From: Mesobacillus selenatarsenatis SF-1
Lineage (GTDB): Bacteria > Bacillota > Bacilli > Bacillales > Cytobacillaceae
Length of the DNA: 57,312 bases
Direction of reading: 5' to 3'
Assembly: GCF_000813125.1 (NCBI RefSeq)
Contig: NZ_BASE01000029.1
Span: forward strand, 1 to 57,312
Made by a program: the position numbers and the translations under genes. How positions within the stretch are numbered: the first letter of the stretch is position 1; the number at the start of each line of letters is the position of its first letter. Positions 19,401-28,401 of the stretch are shown here, piece after piece. The notes beneath the pieces are model-generated. The model saw nothing but the letters and a program-made list of their open reading frames with translations. It did not search any database and was not told the DNA's origin.

Positions 19401-19500
19401 GTCCTTTGCTCGAATGACCTTGCGGTCTTTCTCGCAGGTTGCCGCAGATGCTTAATCGATGATGTGAGCAACCTGCTCTACCGACTGAGCTACTGAGCCA
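19401..19500 (-). repeat. tRNA-Phe 5'-half plus hairpin module, copy A
   Basis: Reading the minus strand, 19500-19475 repeats the first 25 nt of tRNA-Phe (GGCTCAGTAGCTCAGTCGG...). It is followed by a hairpin closed by GCAGGTTGC/GCAACCTGC and a second hairpin GACC-GCAA-GGTC with a GNRA loop. The end, GAGCAAAGGAC, again matches tRNA-Phe after the D-arm, so the module looks inserted into a tRNA-Phe copy that then decays. Confidence 0.7.
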
Positions 19501-19540
19501 TGATAATATATCCTGAAAGAAGTATTACTTCTAAGATTAT

Positions 19541-19624
19541 GCTCAAAAAACCTTTCGGTTTTTTTCGCAAGTTGCCAGAGATGCTTATTCGGTGAAGTAA
19601 GCAACTGACTGAGCTACTGAGCCA
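19541..19624 (-). repeat. tRNA-Phe 5'-half plus hairpin module, copy B
   Basis: On the minus strand, 19624-19604 repeats the first ~18 nt of tRNA-Phe, then gives hairpin GTTGC...GCAAC with conserved AAGCATCT, then AAAAACC-GAAA-GGTTTTT. The last stem with its T run would behave as a terminator-like hairpin. It sits between tRNA-Glu and copy A. Confidence 0.7.
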
Positions 19625-19651
19625 TGATAATACTCTTAAATATGTAATAAG

Positions 19652-19723
19652 TGACCCCTACGGGATTCGAACCCGTGTTACCGCCGTGAAAGGGCGGTGT
19701 CTTAACCGCTTGACCAAGGGGCC
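19652..19723 (-). tRNA. tRNA-Glu(TTC)
   Basis: A 72-nt cloverleaf starting GGCCCCTTGGTCAAGCGG, with anticodon loop CTTTCAC (TTC) and T-arm ACGGGTTCGAATCCCGT. The 3' CCA is not encoded. It matches the Bacillus tRNA-Glu closely. Confidence 0.96.
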
Positions 19724-19768
19724 AGATATAAATCACAACATAAAGTTTTTCATTATTAATTAAAACAA

Positions 19769-19844
19769 TGGTGAGCCATGAAGGACTCGAACCTTCGACC
19801 CTCTGATTAAAAGTCAGATGCTCTACCGACTGAGCTAATGGCTC
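19769..19844 (-). tRNA. tRNA-Lys(TTT)
   Basis: A 76-nt cloverleaf, GAGCCATTAGCTCAGTCGG..., with anticodon loop CTTTTAA (TTT) and T-arm GAAGGTTCGAGTCCTTC. The 3' CCA is encoded, unlike in the other two tRNAs. It is the first tRNA of the array in transcription order. Confidence 0.97.
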
Positions 19845-19887
19845 GTAATATGTTTCAACCCTAAACGAAGTTTTGTTTGATACAGTG

Positions 19888-19968
19888 TTCAAAAGACCTT
19901 CGGCCTTTCTCGCAAGTTGCCGCTGAAGCGAACTCCTGGATGCAAGCAACTGACTGAGCTAATGGCTC
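19888..19968 (-). repeat. tRNA-Lys 5'-half plus hairpin module, copy C
   Basis: Upstream of tRNA-Lys, the minus strand at 19968-19952 repeats the first 17 nt of tRNA-Lys (GAGCCATTAGCTCAGTC). The same module as in copies A and B follows: AGTTGCTTGC...GGCAACTTGCGAGAAAGG and a hairpin around GGCCGAAGGTC. The 5' fragment therefore matches whichever tRNA comes next, while the module is constant. Confidence 0.7.
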
Positions 19969-20154
19969 GTATCAAACTTTATCACTTTTTGTCGAATCAG
20001 TGACAACGTTGTTTATATTACCATAGCATTTTATTGTTTGTATATATCTTTTTAAAATATTTTTTGCTTTTTCATGTTTTTCTTCGTAGTTCGCTCTGCT
20101 TTCCTTGAATTTATTCAATTTTATAAAATGAAAATTACTACAAACAGGGTAATT

Positions 20155-20224
20155 CAGCGATGTTAAGGAGTTTTTCCGCGAAATAGACTGGCATTCCCGC
20201 GAATTCAAGCCGGAATTCCGCGAA
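20155..20224. repeat. CCGCGAA motif repeated every 21 bp
   Basis: CCGCGAA occurs at 20176, 20197 and 20218, exactly 21 bp apart, in the otherwise empty region between the tRNA array and the purA terminator (19969-20250). The intervening bases differ. No coding potential is convincing here. Confidence 0.6.
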
Positions 20225-20250
20225 CTGGATAAAGCTAGGATTCCCTCTAT

Positions 20251-20296
20251 AAAAAATCAAGCCCCCGATTCAATGAGCGGGGGCTTGATCAATAAT
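20251..20296 (-). terminator. Terminator of purA
   Basis: Strong stem ATCAAGCCCCCG / CGGGGGCTTGAT followed by TTTTTTAT on the minus strand, three bases after the stop codon. Confidence 0.92.
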
Positions 20297-20298
20297 TA

Positions 20299-21588
20299 TT
20301 ATGATCTCCACGGGCTGCGGACGACGTTTGTCTGGGTGCGGTCCGGGCCGACTGAGAAGATGGATAATGGGATGCCTGTCAGTTGTGAGATGCGCTCAAG
20401 ATAGTGTCTTGCGTTTTCTGGCAGTTGGTCTAGTGATTTCACACCTGTGATGTCTTCTGTCCAGCCTGGCAGCTCCTCGTAGACTGGCTCACATTCAGCG
20501 AGTGTCTTAAGGCTTGCAGGGAATTCTTCGATTAACTCACCCTTGTAGCGGTATGCTACACAGATTTTGAGCGATTCAATTCCCGTTAAAACATCGATAG
20601 AGTTCAACGATAAATCAGTGATGCCGCTGACACGGCGGGCATGGCGGACAACGACGCTGTCGAACCAGCCGACACGGCGCGGGCGGCCTGTTGTCGTACC
20701 GTATTCTCGTCCTACTTCGCGAATCTGGTGGCCGATTTCGTTATCTAACTCTGTAGGGAATGGTCCGTCACCGACACGAGTCGTATAAGCTTTTGAAACT
20801 CCTACGATATGGGTGATTTTCGTTGGTCCCACACCTGAACCAATGGTGACTCCGCCAGCTACTGGATTGGATGATGTAACAAATGGATATGTTCCCTGGT
20901 CGATATCGAGCATGACGCCCTGTGCACCTTCAAATAGTACACGTCGTCCTTCATCCAAAGCATCATTCAAAACGACAGATGTGTCGACCACATAATCTTT
21001 GACTTGCTGACCATACTCGTAATACTCGTCTAAAATATCCTCAAGCTTAAATCCTTCAGTTTCATAGATACGCTCGAGCAGACGGTTCTTTTCCTCGAGA
21101 TTGCGTGTTAGCTTCTCCTCGAAAACTTCCCTGTCAAGAAGGTCGGCAATCCTGATACCCGTTCTCGCAGCTTTGTCCATGTATGCAGGACCTATCCCCT
21201 TCTTGGTCGTTCCTATTTTATTGGCGCCCTTGCTCGCCTCTTCCACTTCATCAAGTTTCAAGTGATACGGAAGAATGACATGCGCGCGATTGCTGATTCG
21301 CAGGTTGTCTGTCGTAACGTTTTTATCGTGAAGATAGGCTAGTTCCTTCACAAGCGCTTTTGGATCCACAACCATGCCGTTTCCGATAACACTGATTTTA
21401 TCTTTATAGAAAATCCCTGATGGAATCAAATGTAATTTATATGTTTCACCATTGAACTTTATTGTATGTCCTGCGTTGTTCCCTCCCTGATAACGGGCAA
21501 TCACTTCAGCATTTTCTGAAAGGAAGTCAGTAATCTTCCCTTTTCCTTCGTCTCCCCATTGTGTACCAACTACTACTACGGATGACAT
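20299..21588 (-). CDS. purA: Adenylosuccinate synthetase
   Basis: Converts IMP, aspartate and GTP to adenylosuccinate, the first committed step to AMP. Of 429 residues (B. subtilis length 430), the P-loop region [16 protein letters not shown] (residues 5-20) carries the catalytic Asp (D13) and His41 appears in NNAGHTI. The C-terminal nucleotide site '[12 protein letters not shown]' is complete. TGGAGGTG lies about ten bases before the ATG. It is monocistronic, with a terminator behind and a PurBox pair in front. Confidence 0.97.
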   Translation of the reverse strand: MSSVVVVGTQWGDEGKGKITDFLSENAEVIARYQGGNNAGHTIKFNGETYKLHLIPSGIFYKDKISVIGNGMVVDPKALVKELAYLHDKNVTTDNLRISNRAHVILPYHLKLDEVEEASKGANKIGTTKKGIGPAYMDKAARTGIRIADLLDREVFEEKLTRNLEEKNRLLERIYETEGFKLEDILDEYYEYGQQVKDYVVDTSVVLNDALDEGRRVLFEGAQGVMLDIDQGTYPFVTSSNPVAGGVTIGSGVGPTKITHIVGVSKAYTTRVGDGPFPTELDNEIGHQIREVGREYGTTTGRPRRVGWFDSVVVRHARRVSGITDLSLNSIDVLTGIESLKICVAYRYKGELIEEFPASLKTLAECEPVYEELPGWTEDITGVKSLDQLPENARHYLERISQLTGIPLSIFSVGPDRTQTNVVRSPWRS

Positions 21589-21675
21589 ATAAAAAGCACC
21601 TCCAAAGGTATACGGTTAATTTTTTTCCGCTTCAAACATATAAAGTTTACCAGTAATAATAGTATAAAGTCAATG

Positions 21676-21720
21676 AAACACGAACATTAATTTTATAATA
21701 TAATTATTTCGTTCGTAAAA
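21676..21720. promoter_or_regulatory. Candidate PurR operator upstream of purA
   Basis: Two PurBox-like sequences in inverted orientation: AAACACGAACATTA (21676-21689) and, on the minus strand, TTTTACGAACGAAATA (21720-21705). Arrangement and spacing closely resemble the PurR control site of B. subtilis pur promoters. A TTGACT near 21675 on the minus strand, pointing to purA, may be the -35 element. Confidence 0.6.
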
Positions 21721-21754
21721 CTCTGCATCCTATATTTACTAAATAAAATATCAG

Positions 21755-21792
21755 CAAAAAAAAGAGAATCAATCCATAAGGATCAATTCTCA
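21755..21792 (-). terminator. Terminator of dnaC
   Basis: Imperfect stem GAGAATTGATCC / GGATTGATTCTC followed by eight T on the minus strand, adjacent to the dnaC stop. Confidence 0.75.
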
Positions 21793-23157
21793 TTATGCCC
21801 CAGGTGGAGCGTACGATTCGTCATACCTGTTTTCAATGTTGACGAATTTATTGTATTCTTTTACGAATGCCAGCTTTACGGTTCCTACCGGGCCGTTACG
21901 CTGCTTGGCAATGATGATCTCAATGATGTTCTTGTCTTCTGATTCCTTATCATAATAGTCATCACGGTAAAGGAAGGCTACGATATCGGCATCCTGCTCA
22001 ATTGAACCGGATTCACGAATATCAGACATCATCGGACGCTTGTCCTGTCGCTGTTCCACTCCACGGGAAAGCTGGGACAGTGCGATGACAGGGACCTGCA
22101 ATTCACGCGCTAACTGCTTAAGGGAACGGGATATCTCAGATACTTCCTGCTGACGGTTTTCGCCGGCACGTCCGCTCCCGAGGATCAGCTGCAAGTAATC
22201 GATCATGATCATGCCAAGTCCCTGCTCCTGCTTCAAACGTCGGCATTTTGACCTGATATCGGTAATTTTGACACCTGGAGTATCGTCAATGAAGATTCCT
22301 GTATTTGACAGGCTTCCCATTGCCATCGTCAACTTGCCCCAGTCCTCATCAGTCAGGGAACCTGTACGAAGCCTCTGGGCATCGATATTTCCTTCCGCAC
22401 AAAGGACACGCATGACAAGCTGTTCTGCACCCATCTCCAAACTAAAGATCGCGACATTCTCTCCTGTCTTTTTCGCAACGTTCTGTGCTATATTCAAAGC
22501 GAATGCTGTTTTACCAACAGAAGGACGGGCGCCAACGATGATCAAATCGTTTCGCTGAAAGCCAGCTGTTATTCGGTCAAGCTCAGTAAAGCCAGTCTCA
22601 AGGCCGGTGATATCTCCTTGACGGTTATGCATTTCCTCAATATTATCGTATGTCCTGACAAGGACATCTTTTATATTATGGAAGGCTCCTCCGCCTTTGC
22701 GCTGGGCAACCTCCATGATGTTCTTTTCTGCTTCGGCAAGTAATGCTTCGACTTCATCCTCACGCATATAGCCATCTTCGGCGATGCCTGATGCTGTCCG
22801 GATCAGCCTTCTCAGCAATGACTTTTCTTCTACGATTCTAGCATAATACTCTATATTAGCAGCCGTCGGGACGGATGCAGCCAATTCACTTAAATAACTG
22901 ACCCCGCCAACGTCTTCAATCAGCTTGGATGAAGCAAGCTCTTCTGTGACGGTTACAAGGTCGATTGCTTTACCTTTATCATTCAAATCCAGCATGACGC
23001 TGAAGATTTTCTGGTGTGCTACGCGGTAAAAGTCTTCTGGTATAAGTAATTCTGAAGCAAGAGTTAAAGCTGATGGCTCTAAAAATATTGCACCAATTAC
23101 GGCTTGTTCCGCTTCCATGTTTTGCGGCGGAAGTCGATCCGCGAATAATTCACTCAT
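21793..23157 (-). CDS. dnaC: Replicative DNA helicase (DnaB family; DnaC in Bacillus)
   Basis: The hexameric 5'-3' helicase of the replisome, loaded at oriC by DnaA, DnaD, DnaB and DnaI in Bacillus. Of 454 residues, the N-terminal DnaB domain spans about 8-110 and the RecA-type ATPase domain holds Walker A GARPSVGKTAF (near 207-217) and Walker B MIMIDYLQLI. The C-terminal 'QRNGPVGTVKLAF' motif is conserved. There is no intein. AAGGGGG precedes the ATG. In B. subtilis it likewise follows rplI. Confidence 0.97.
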   Translation of the reverse strand: MSELFADRLPPQNMEAEQAVIGAIFLEPSALTLASELLIPEDFYRVAHQKIFSVMLDLNDKGKAIDLVTVTEELASSKLIEDVGGVSYLSELAASVPTAANIEYYARIVEEKSLLRRLIRTASGIAEDGYMREDEVEALLAEAEKNIMEVAQRKGGGAFHNIKDVLVRTYDNIEEMHNRQGDITGLETGFTELDRITAGFQRNDLIIVGARPSVGKTAFALNIAQNVAKKTGENVAIFSLEMGAEQLVMRVLCAEGNIDAQRLRTGSLTDEDWGKLTMAMGSLSNTGIFIDDTPGVKITDIRSKCRRLKQEQGLGMIMIDYLQLILGSGRAGENRQQEVSEISRSLKQLARELQVPVIALSQLSRGVEQRQDKRPMMSDIRESGSIEQDADIVAFLYRDDYYDKESEDKNIIEIIIAKQRNGPVGTVKLAFVKEYNKFVNIENRYDESYAPPGA

Positions 23158-23182
23158 CTGCCTGCCCCCTTACATAATTGAA

Positions 23183-23210
23183 AAAAGTGATCAGCAGGAC
23201 CGATCACCTA
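23183..23210 (-). terminator. Hairpin terminator between rplI and dnaC
   Basis: GTGATC / GATCAC with a 9-nt loop, followed by TTTTTTC on the minus strand. The stem is only 6 bp, so some read-through into dnaC is plausible. Confidence 0.65.
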
Positions 23211-23261
23211 TTTCTGTAACTATATTATTTTATCATGTTTGCGGCTATATGGAACTGTAAA

Positions 23262-23711
23262 TTATTTTCCTTCTTTCACATGGACATTCAAAGTTGCCAG
23301 AACATCCTTATGAAGCTTTACAGGAACCTTTGTGTATCCAAGTGTGCGAATTGCATCCTGAAGCTCGATTTTTCGCTTATCCAGCTTGATGCCACTAGCT
23401 TTTTGCAGTTCATCAGCAATCTGCTTGCTTGTGATTGAGCCGAACAGACGTCCATCTTCTCCAGATTTAGCGGATAATTCGACTGTAACTTTTTCCAGCT
23501 TTTCCTTCAAAGTTTTCGCATCTTCAAGCTCCTGCTGAGCCACTTTCTCTTCTTTCTTCTGCTGTGCGTTCAGGGAACTCATAGCGGATTGATTTGCTTC
23601 GACCGCAAGGCCCTGTTTAATCAGGAAGTTGTGTGCGTAGCCATCTGCCACATTTTTGATTTCGCCTTTTTTGCCTTTTCCTTTAACGTCCTTCAAAAAG
23701 ATTACTTTCAT
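23262..23711 (-). CDS. rplI: 50S ribosomal protein L9
   Basis: L9 binds 23S rRNA at the base of the L1 stalk and helps keep the reading frame. Of 149 residues, the N-terminal domain starts [31 protein letters not shown], then a long charged helix (about 40-75) connects to the C-terminal domain. It overlaps the gdpP stop codon by 4 bp, implying coupled translation. Confidence 0.97.
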   Translation of the reverse strand: MKVIFLKDVKGKGKKGEIKNVADGYAHNFLIKQGLAVEANQSAMSSLNAQQKKEEKVAQQELEDAKTLKEKLEKVTVELSAKSGEDGRLFGSITSKQIADELQKASGIKLDKRKIELQDAIRTLGYTKVPVKLHKDVLATLNVHVKEGK

Positions 23712-25681
23712 TCTTTTTGTCCCCCTTCTAAATAATCCTCTATCGCATTTTGTAAAAGTGTTTCTGCCTCATCAGTAGAGATATCATACATTTGCGTCGC
23801 AGCATTGGTTAAATGCCCGCCACCTTCAAGATTTTCCATGACCACCTGGACATTGATTTCCCCAAGCGATCTTGCGCTGATTCCAACCGTGTCTTCTGAT
23901 CTTTTGGAGATCACGAATGATGCTGACACGCCGTCCATCGTCAGGAGTGTATCAGCTGCCTGTGCAATCAGCACCTGGTCACAGTATACATCGTTTTCAC
24001 CCTTTGAAATGACAATGCCATCACGGTAAAAATAAACATTCTCTATGATTTTTGCTCTTTTGATATAAGTATTAATATCTTCTTTTAAAAACTTCTGGAC
24101 AAGAACGGTATCGGCACCATGGCTTCGAAGGTATGATGCTGCGTCGAAAGTACGGGCTCCTGTCCTTAAGGTGAAGCTTTTTGTGTCGACGATGATTCCT
24201 GCCAATAAAGCAGTAGCCTCCAGCATTTGGATTTTTCCATTTTTCGGCTGGTATTCGAGCAACTCCGTTACAAGCTCAGCCGTCGATGAAGCATAAGGCT
24301 CCATATAGACGAGCAGTGGATTCTTGATGAATTCCTCGCCTCTGCGATGGTGGTCAATCACGATGACGTTCTCAATCCGGTTCAATAGTCTCTCATCGAT
24401 GACAAGTGAAGGTTTATGAGTATCGACAACAACAAGCAATGTGTCATCCGAAGCAATTTCATAAGCCTGTTCTGGTGTAATGAATCTTGAATAAAGAGAT
24501 TCGTTTTCCTTTATCTCATCCATCAAGCGCTGTACACCTGTATCAATCTCATTTTTATTATACACAATAAAGCCTTCACGCTTGTTCATTTGTGCCACTT
24601 TAAGGATACCGATTGACGACCCAATTGCGTCCATATCCGGATTCTTGTGTCCCATGATCAAGACCTTGTCACTTTCGACAACCAATTCCTTCAATGCATG
24701 AGAAATGACTCGCGCCCTTACCCGTGTGCGTTTTTCAACAGGATTCGTCTTGCCGCCATAAAACTTAACCTTGCCGTTAGGCTGTTTGATCGCTACCTGA
24801 TCACCGCCGCGTCCCAAAGCTAAGTCCAGACTGGATTGCGCCTGACTTCCTAGCTCAGGGAGTGAGGAATAACCTGTACCGACACCAATGCTCAAAGTTA
24901 ATGGGACATTCTGCTTCGATGTTGTTTCCCTTACTTCATCAAGAATCGTGAATTTACCTTTTTCGAGCAGCTGGAGAATATGTTCACTGAAAACAGCGAT
25001 GAATCGTTCTGAAGAAACCCTCTTGAGGAATACTCCATTATTCGTAGCCCATTTATTCAAGATGGAAGTCACAAGACTATTCAAGCTGCTTTTCGTCTGG
25101 TCATCCATTCCCTGGGTCAGTTCCTCATAGTTATCAAGATAAATGATCGAAATAACCGTGCGCTCATCTTTGTACATTTTTTCGATTTCAGCCTGTTCGG
25201 TCACATCGAAAAAGTAGAGCAGCCGCTCCTCAGGTTTATGGATGACCCTGAATTTCCGTTCATGAAGGGTAATGATCTCTGTTTCCACTTCTTGCTTGAT
25301 CAATGGAATGACCGCATCGGCTACATCATACAAGGATTTGCCCACAAGCGAGTCTTCATTGAAACTAGCAGCAATGAAAGGATTCGTCCACTCAATATAA
25401 TAGTCGTCATTGATAAGCATGATCCCAATGGGCATTTCCATCAATGCTTCCTCGCCGACTTTTTTCACCCGATAAGACAGCGTGGAAATGTATTCTTCTG
25501 TCTCCTGCCTAATTATATGGTTCACTTGAAAAATGAGATATATCAACAGGCCAGTGAGAATGAACCCTGCCGCTCCTATAATCCAGTTATAGTAAGACAG
25601 AAATCCAATTAGCACCAGTGTTACGGCCATCAATCCATACAATGGATAACGTATTTGCCGCCTCTCTAAATAAGAAGGCAT
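23708..25681 (-). CDS. gdpP: Cyclic-di-AMP phosphodiesterase GdpP
   Basis: A membrane phosphodiesterase that hydrolyses c-di-AMP to pApA, thereby affecting potassium homeostasis, cell-wall stress tolerance and beta-lactam response. Of 657 residues: two transmembrane helices (about 13-55), a haem-binding type PAS domain (about 85-150), a degenerate GGDEF domain (about 173-300), then DHH (near 340-480, with [13 protein letters not shown] and VIDHHRR) and DHHA1 (near 590-645, with [10 protein letters not shown]) catalytic domains. All DHH metal-binding motifs look intact. B. subtilis yybT is the counterpart, in the same yybS-gdpP-rplI order. Confidence 0.95.
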   Translation of the reverse strand: MPSYLERRQIRYPLYGLMAVTLVLIGFLSYYNWIIGAAGFILTGLLIYLIFQVNHIIRQETEEYISTLSYRVKKVGEEALMEMPIGIMLINDDYYIEWTNPFIAASFNEDSLVGKSLYDVADAVIPLIKQEVETEIITLHERKFRVIHKPEERLLYFFDVTEQAEIEKMYKDERTVISIIYLDNYEELTQGMDDQTKSSLNSLVTSILNKWATNNGVFLKRVSSERFIAVFSEHILQLLEKGKFTILDEVRETTSKQNVPLTLSIGVGTGYSSLPELGSQAQSSLDLALGRGGDQVAIKQPNGKVKFYGGKTNPVEKRTRVRARVISHALKELVVESDKVLIMGHKNPDMDAIGSSIGILKVAQMNKREGFIVYNKNEIDTGVQRLMDEIKENESLYSRFITPEQAYEIASDDTLLVVVDTHKPSLVIDERLLNRIENVIVIDHHRRGEEFIKNPLLVYMEPYASSTAELVTELLEYQPKNGKIQMLEATALLAGIIVDTKSFTLRTGARTFDAASYLRSHGADTVLVQKFLKEDINTYIKRAKIIENVYFYRDGIVISKGENDVYCDQVLIAQAADTLLTMDGVSASFVISKRSEDTVGISARSLGEINVQVVMENLEGGGHLTNAATQMYDISTDEAETLLQNAIEDYLEGGQKE

Positions 25682-25711
25682 GTGCTCAGCTCCTAAAGCG
25701 TTAGTTTCTGA

Positions 25712-26653
25712 TTACTTCTTCTCCCCAAGACGTTTTCTTAAGTCAAACCCTAAATCAATTATACCTAATATCCTGACAATATAAAGAACAAATGGCAGGA
25801 GGAAGGTCAGGATAATGACGATGATTGGAACAGCTTTAGGATACCGTTTTATATGTGTTACATAAAAAACTAATGATAAACCTTGGAGAACCATCAGCAT
25901 CTGCAGTATGAATGTAAGATTGGAAATCGCCCAGTACCAGTAAGTCCCTTTTTCCGGCTGCATGATTAATGCTGCTATCATCGCGATGAGATAGTACCAT
26001 AAGATACTTTTTGGTAGATTCAATTCCCTGAATGGAGGCCAGGATGGCACCTTGATCCCAAAACGCTTCAAGAATGGGAACGAGACAAGCTGAAGCAGGA
26101 AAACAATCAAAAATGAAGCCATGACGAACATGCTTGGCATAAGCACTTCCATCATATCGATCATTGTTTCAAATTGCTTGATGAGTTTCTCATCAGGGGT
26201 CTGCCCCATTTGTTCCAGCATTTTGATCGCCTGGTCGGTAGAAACACGAAAAGCCTCCATCAGTTCTTCAATAATATTAATTTTAAATAAGATGACCGAC
26301 AATGCATATTGTGCCACTAAATTCAAAAGAAACACGAGGGAACCTGCTATGTATGCTGTAAACCTACTTTTCCCTTTCCTGACCATGTATCCCATCACAG
26401 CACCAGTCATCCCATATGCCAATGCAAGCGGGATTGCCAGAAGTGACCCTAGAATCATCGATAATAATACAGCTGCAATCGTAAACACAGCCGTACTTTT
26501 GCCGTCATACTTAGCACCGAAAAACAAGAATGGCAAAGAAAGAAAGAGGTTCACAACTAACCCCAGGCCAGGTATATAAAAAGTGATTAACAATAAAACC
26601 GCAAAAATTGCTAACAGAATGGCTCCTTCCGTCAGCTTGTATGTATTCTTCAT
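25712..26653 (-). CDS. yybS: DUF2232 membrane protein YybS
   Basis: A 313-residue polytopic membrane protein of the DUF2232 family, with about eight hydrophobic segments; the central charged loop (EAFRVSTDQAIKMLEQMGQ) separates them. Function is unknown. It resembles substrate-binding S components of energy-coupling transporters in general shape, but that is only a guess. The ATG at 26653 (MKNTYKLTEGAIL) is preferred over a GTG at 26665 by comparison with the family; GAGGTGG lies just upstream. It is the first gene of the yybS-gdpP-rplI unit. Confidence 0.85.
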   Translation of the reverse strand: MKNTYKLTEGAILLAIFAVLLLITFYIPGLGLVVNLFLSLPFLFFGAKYDGKSTAVFTIAAVLLSMILGSLLAIPLALAYGMTGAVMGYMVRKGKSRFTAYIAGSLVFLLNLVAQYALSVILFKINIIEELMEAFRVSTDQAIKMLEQMGQTPDEKLIKQFETMIDMMEVLMPSMFVMASFLIVFLLQLVSFPFLKRFGIKVPSWPPFRELNLPKSILWYYLIAMIAALIMQPEKGTYWYWAISNLTFILQMLMVLQGLSLVFYVTHIKRYPKAVPIIVIILTFLLPFVLYIVRILGIIDLGFDLRKRLGEKK

Positions 26654-26666
26654 AATCCACCTCACA

Positions 26667-26829
26667 GAAATGCGTATGCGCCTTGGTCAGCCCCGACAAG
26701 CGTTGGAGGACCGACCGGTGAAGTCGTTCTTTGACTTCATTGTGCGGTCCGAAACGTCTCGAGGGGCTAGGCGCTGAAGCTAGACACCGAAATGCGTATG
26801 CGCCTTGGCATAAGCTCCTTGGTCGGCCT
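26667..26829. repeat. REP-like dispersed element, copy 1 with partial second unit
   Basis: A full unit (26667-26787) runs from GCGCCTTGGTCAGCCCCGAC through an internal hairpin (GAAGTCG...GACTTC) to GGGGCTAGGCGCTGAAGCTAGACAC. A second unit then starts (ATGCGTATGCGCCTTGG, 26791-26807) but breaks off. Two more copies occur at 36716 and 39020. Confidence 0.8.
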
Positions 26830-26950
26830 TAAGGTTCATGCAAGATATTATAAATGAACCAAAGTAGCAACCATTTTTAAAATAACCGATAAGAACTATT
26901 TTAGCTTCTAAAACGCTGACAAGCAAACGAAGTATCATATATAGCTAATA

Positions 26951-26982
26951 TAAAAGGCAGCGGGATGCCCCGCTGCCTTTTA
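26951..26982 (-). terminator. Terminator of the rpsF-ssb-rpsR operon
   Basis: AAAGGCAGCGGG / CCCGCTGCCTTT with a short loop, followed by T/A on the minus strand, just after the rpsR stop codon. Confidence 0.9.
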
Positions 26983-26993
26983 ATATCCGATCA

Positions 26994-27275
<282 letters not shown>

Positions 27276-27280
27276 TTATA

Positions 27281-27778
27281 TTAGAATGGAAGATCATCAT
27301 CTGAAATGTCGATCTGGCCGCCACCTGCAAATGGATCTTCATCTACTTTTGTATAACCTTGGTTCTGGCGTTGATTCTGATTCTGATTCCCGAATGGGGA
27401 ACCTTGATCATTTTGGCGGGAATAGTTGTTATCCCCTCTGTCAGAAGTTTGACCTTGACCTTTTGGCTCAAGGAACTGAACACTCTCAGCAAGAACTTCT
27501 GTAACGTATACACGCTTACCATCTTGTCCATCGTAGCTGCGAGTTTGAACGCGTCCATCAACACCTGCAAGGCTGCCCTTCTTCAAGAAGTTAGCAACGT
27601 TTTCAGCTGGACGGCGCCATACCACACAGTTGATGAAGTCAGCTTCTCTTTCCCCCTGCTGGTTGGTAAATGAACGATTTACCGCAAGTGTGAAAGTAGC
27701 CACCGCAACTCCATTCGGTGTGAAACGTAATTCAGGATCCTTGGTCAAACGGCCAACAAGAATGACACGATTCATCAT
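27281..27778 (-). CDS. ssb: Single-stranded DNA-binding protein
   Basis: The essential ssDNA-binding protein of replication and repair (SsbA in Bacillus). Of 165 residues, an OB fold (about 1-105, [18 protein letters not shown]...) is followed by a low-complexity Gln/Asn-rich linker and the acidic protein-interaction tip DISDDDLPF. The ATG at 27778 is chosen because AAGGAG lies nine bases upstream. It sits between rpsF and rpsR as in other Bacilli. Confidence 0.97.
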   Translation of the reverse strand: MMNRVILVGRLTKDPELRFTPNGVAVATFTLAVNRSFTNQQGEREADFINCVVWRRPAENVANFLKKGSLAGVDGRVQTRSYDGQDGKRVYVTEVLAESVQFLEPKGQGQTSDRGDNNYSRQNDQGSPFGNQNQNQRQNQGYTKVDEDPFAGGGQIDISDDDLPF

Positions 27779-27807
27779 CAGAATCAACTCCTTCCCCCCA
27801 GCATGAA

Positions 27808-27823
27808 TGTTCCATGTGAAACA
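27808..27823. other. Degenerate parS-like site between rpsF and ssb
   Basis: TGTTCCATGTGAAACA differs from the parS consensus TGTTNCACGTGAAACA only at one central base (CATG for CACG). It lies in the short rpsF-ssb gap. Spo0J binding may be weakened by the central change. Confidence 0.45.
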
Positions 27824-27856
27824 TTTTCCGCTGAAAGTTTATATTTATATCATTAA

Positions 27857-28144
27857 CTATTCTTCTTCTCTAATTACGATGTGGCGAATGATATCTTCGT
27901 TGATCTTAGCAAGACGAGAGAATTCCTCAACTGCTGCCGGAGTAGCGTTTACCTTAACAAGCTGGTAGTAGCCATCACGGAAATCATTGATTTCATAAGC
28001 TAGGCGGCGTTTGCCCCATTCCTTAGCTTCTGCAACTTCCGCACCGTTTTCTGTAAGGATTGTGCTGAAACGCTCGGTAAGAGCCTTTTTAGCTTCCTCT
28101 TCAATGTTTGGGCGGATGATGTACATAATTTCGTACTTTCTCAT
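27857..28144 (-). CDS. rpsF: 30S ribosomal protein S6
   Basis: The S18 partner on the 30S platform, 95 residues ([19 protein letters not shown]... to ...IVIREEE), as in B. subtilis. GGAGGTG is seven bases from the ATG at 28144; a GTG three codons upstream sits on the ribosome-binding site and is not used. It is the first gene of the operon, preceded by the S6:S18 leader RNA that the S6-S18 complex binds. Confidence 0.97.
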   Translation of the reverse strand: MRKYEIMYIIRPNIEEEAKKALTERFSTILTENGAEVAEAKEWGKRRLAYEINDFRDGYYQLVKVNATPAAVEEFSRLAKINEDIIRHIVIREEE

Positions 28145-28149
28145 CACTG

Positions 28150-28207
28150 TCACCTCCTTTTGGTCTAAACGGCCCCATTACAGGGCAAGGAGTAATTGTT
28201 AATTACT
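28150..28207 (-). promoter_or_regulatory. Ribosomal protein S6:S18 leader RNA (rpsF leader)
   Basis: The minus strand carries the conserved core CTTGCCCTG...GGGCCGTTTAGACC ending at AAAGGAGG, preceded by the stem GAGTAATT/AATTACTC. The CCG bulge next to the GCCC/GGGC stem is the hallmark of the S6:S18 autoregulatory motif, which mimics the 16S rRNA binding site of the pair. Confidence 0.8.
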
Positions 28208-28361
28208 CACAAGATGAAATTATATCACAGAATATATTCAAAGGCAACGCTATGTATAGCAATTCTACTTTTCACATTCTGTGCTATAAATTCCTTTAAT
28301 GAAACACTAACATACGTTCGTATTTTTGTCCATTTTAACTTTGGTAAATTCAAACTTTTAA

Positions 28362-28396
28362 AAAAAAATAAAACCCTGCGAATTACGCAGGGTTCA
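28362..28396 (-). terminator. Terminator of ychF
   Basis: AACCCTGCG / CGCAGGGTT with a 5-nt loop, followed by TTATTTTTTTT on the minus strand. Confidence 0.9.
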
Positions 28397-28401
28397 GCTC
28401 A

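Noticed and set aside
19972..20208. A 78-codon open frame upstream of the tRNA array
   Set aside because: It runs through the CCGCGAA repeats and AT-rich DNA, lacks a ribosome-binding site and has no family features.
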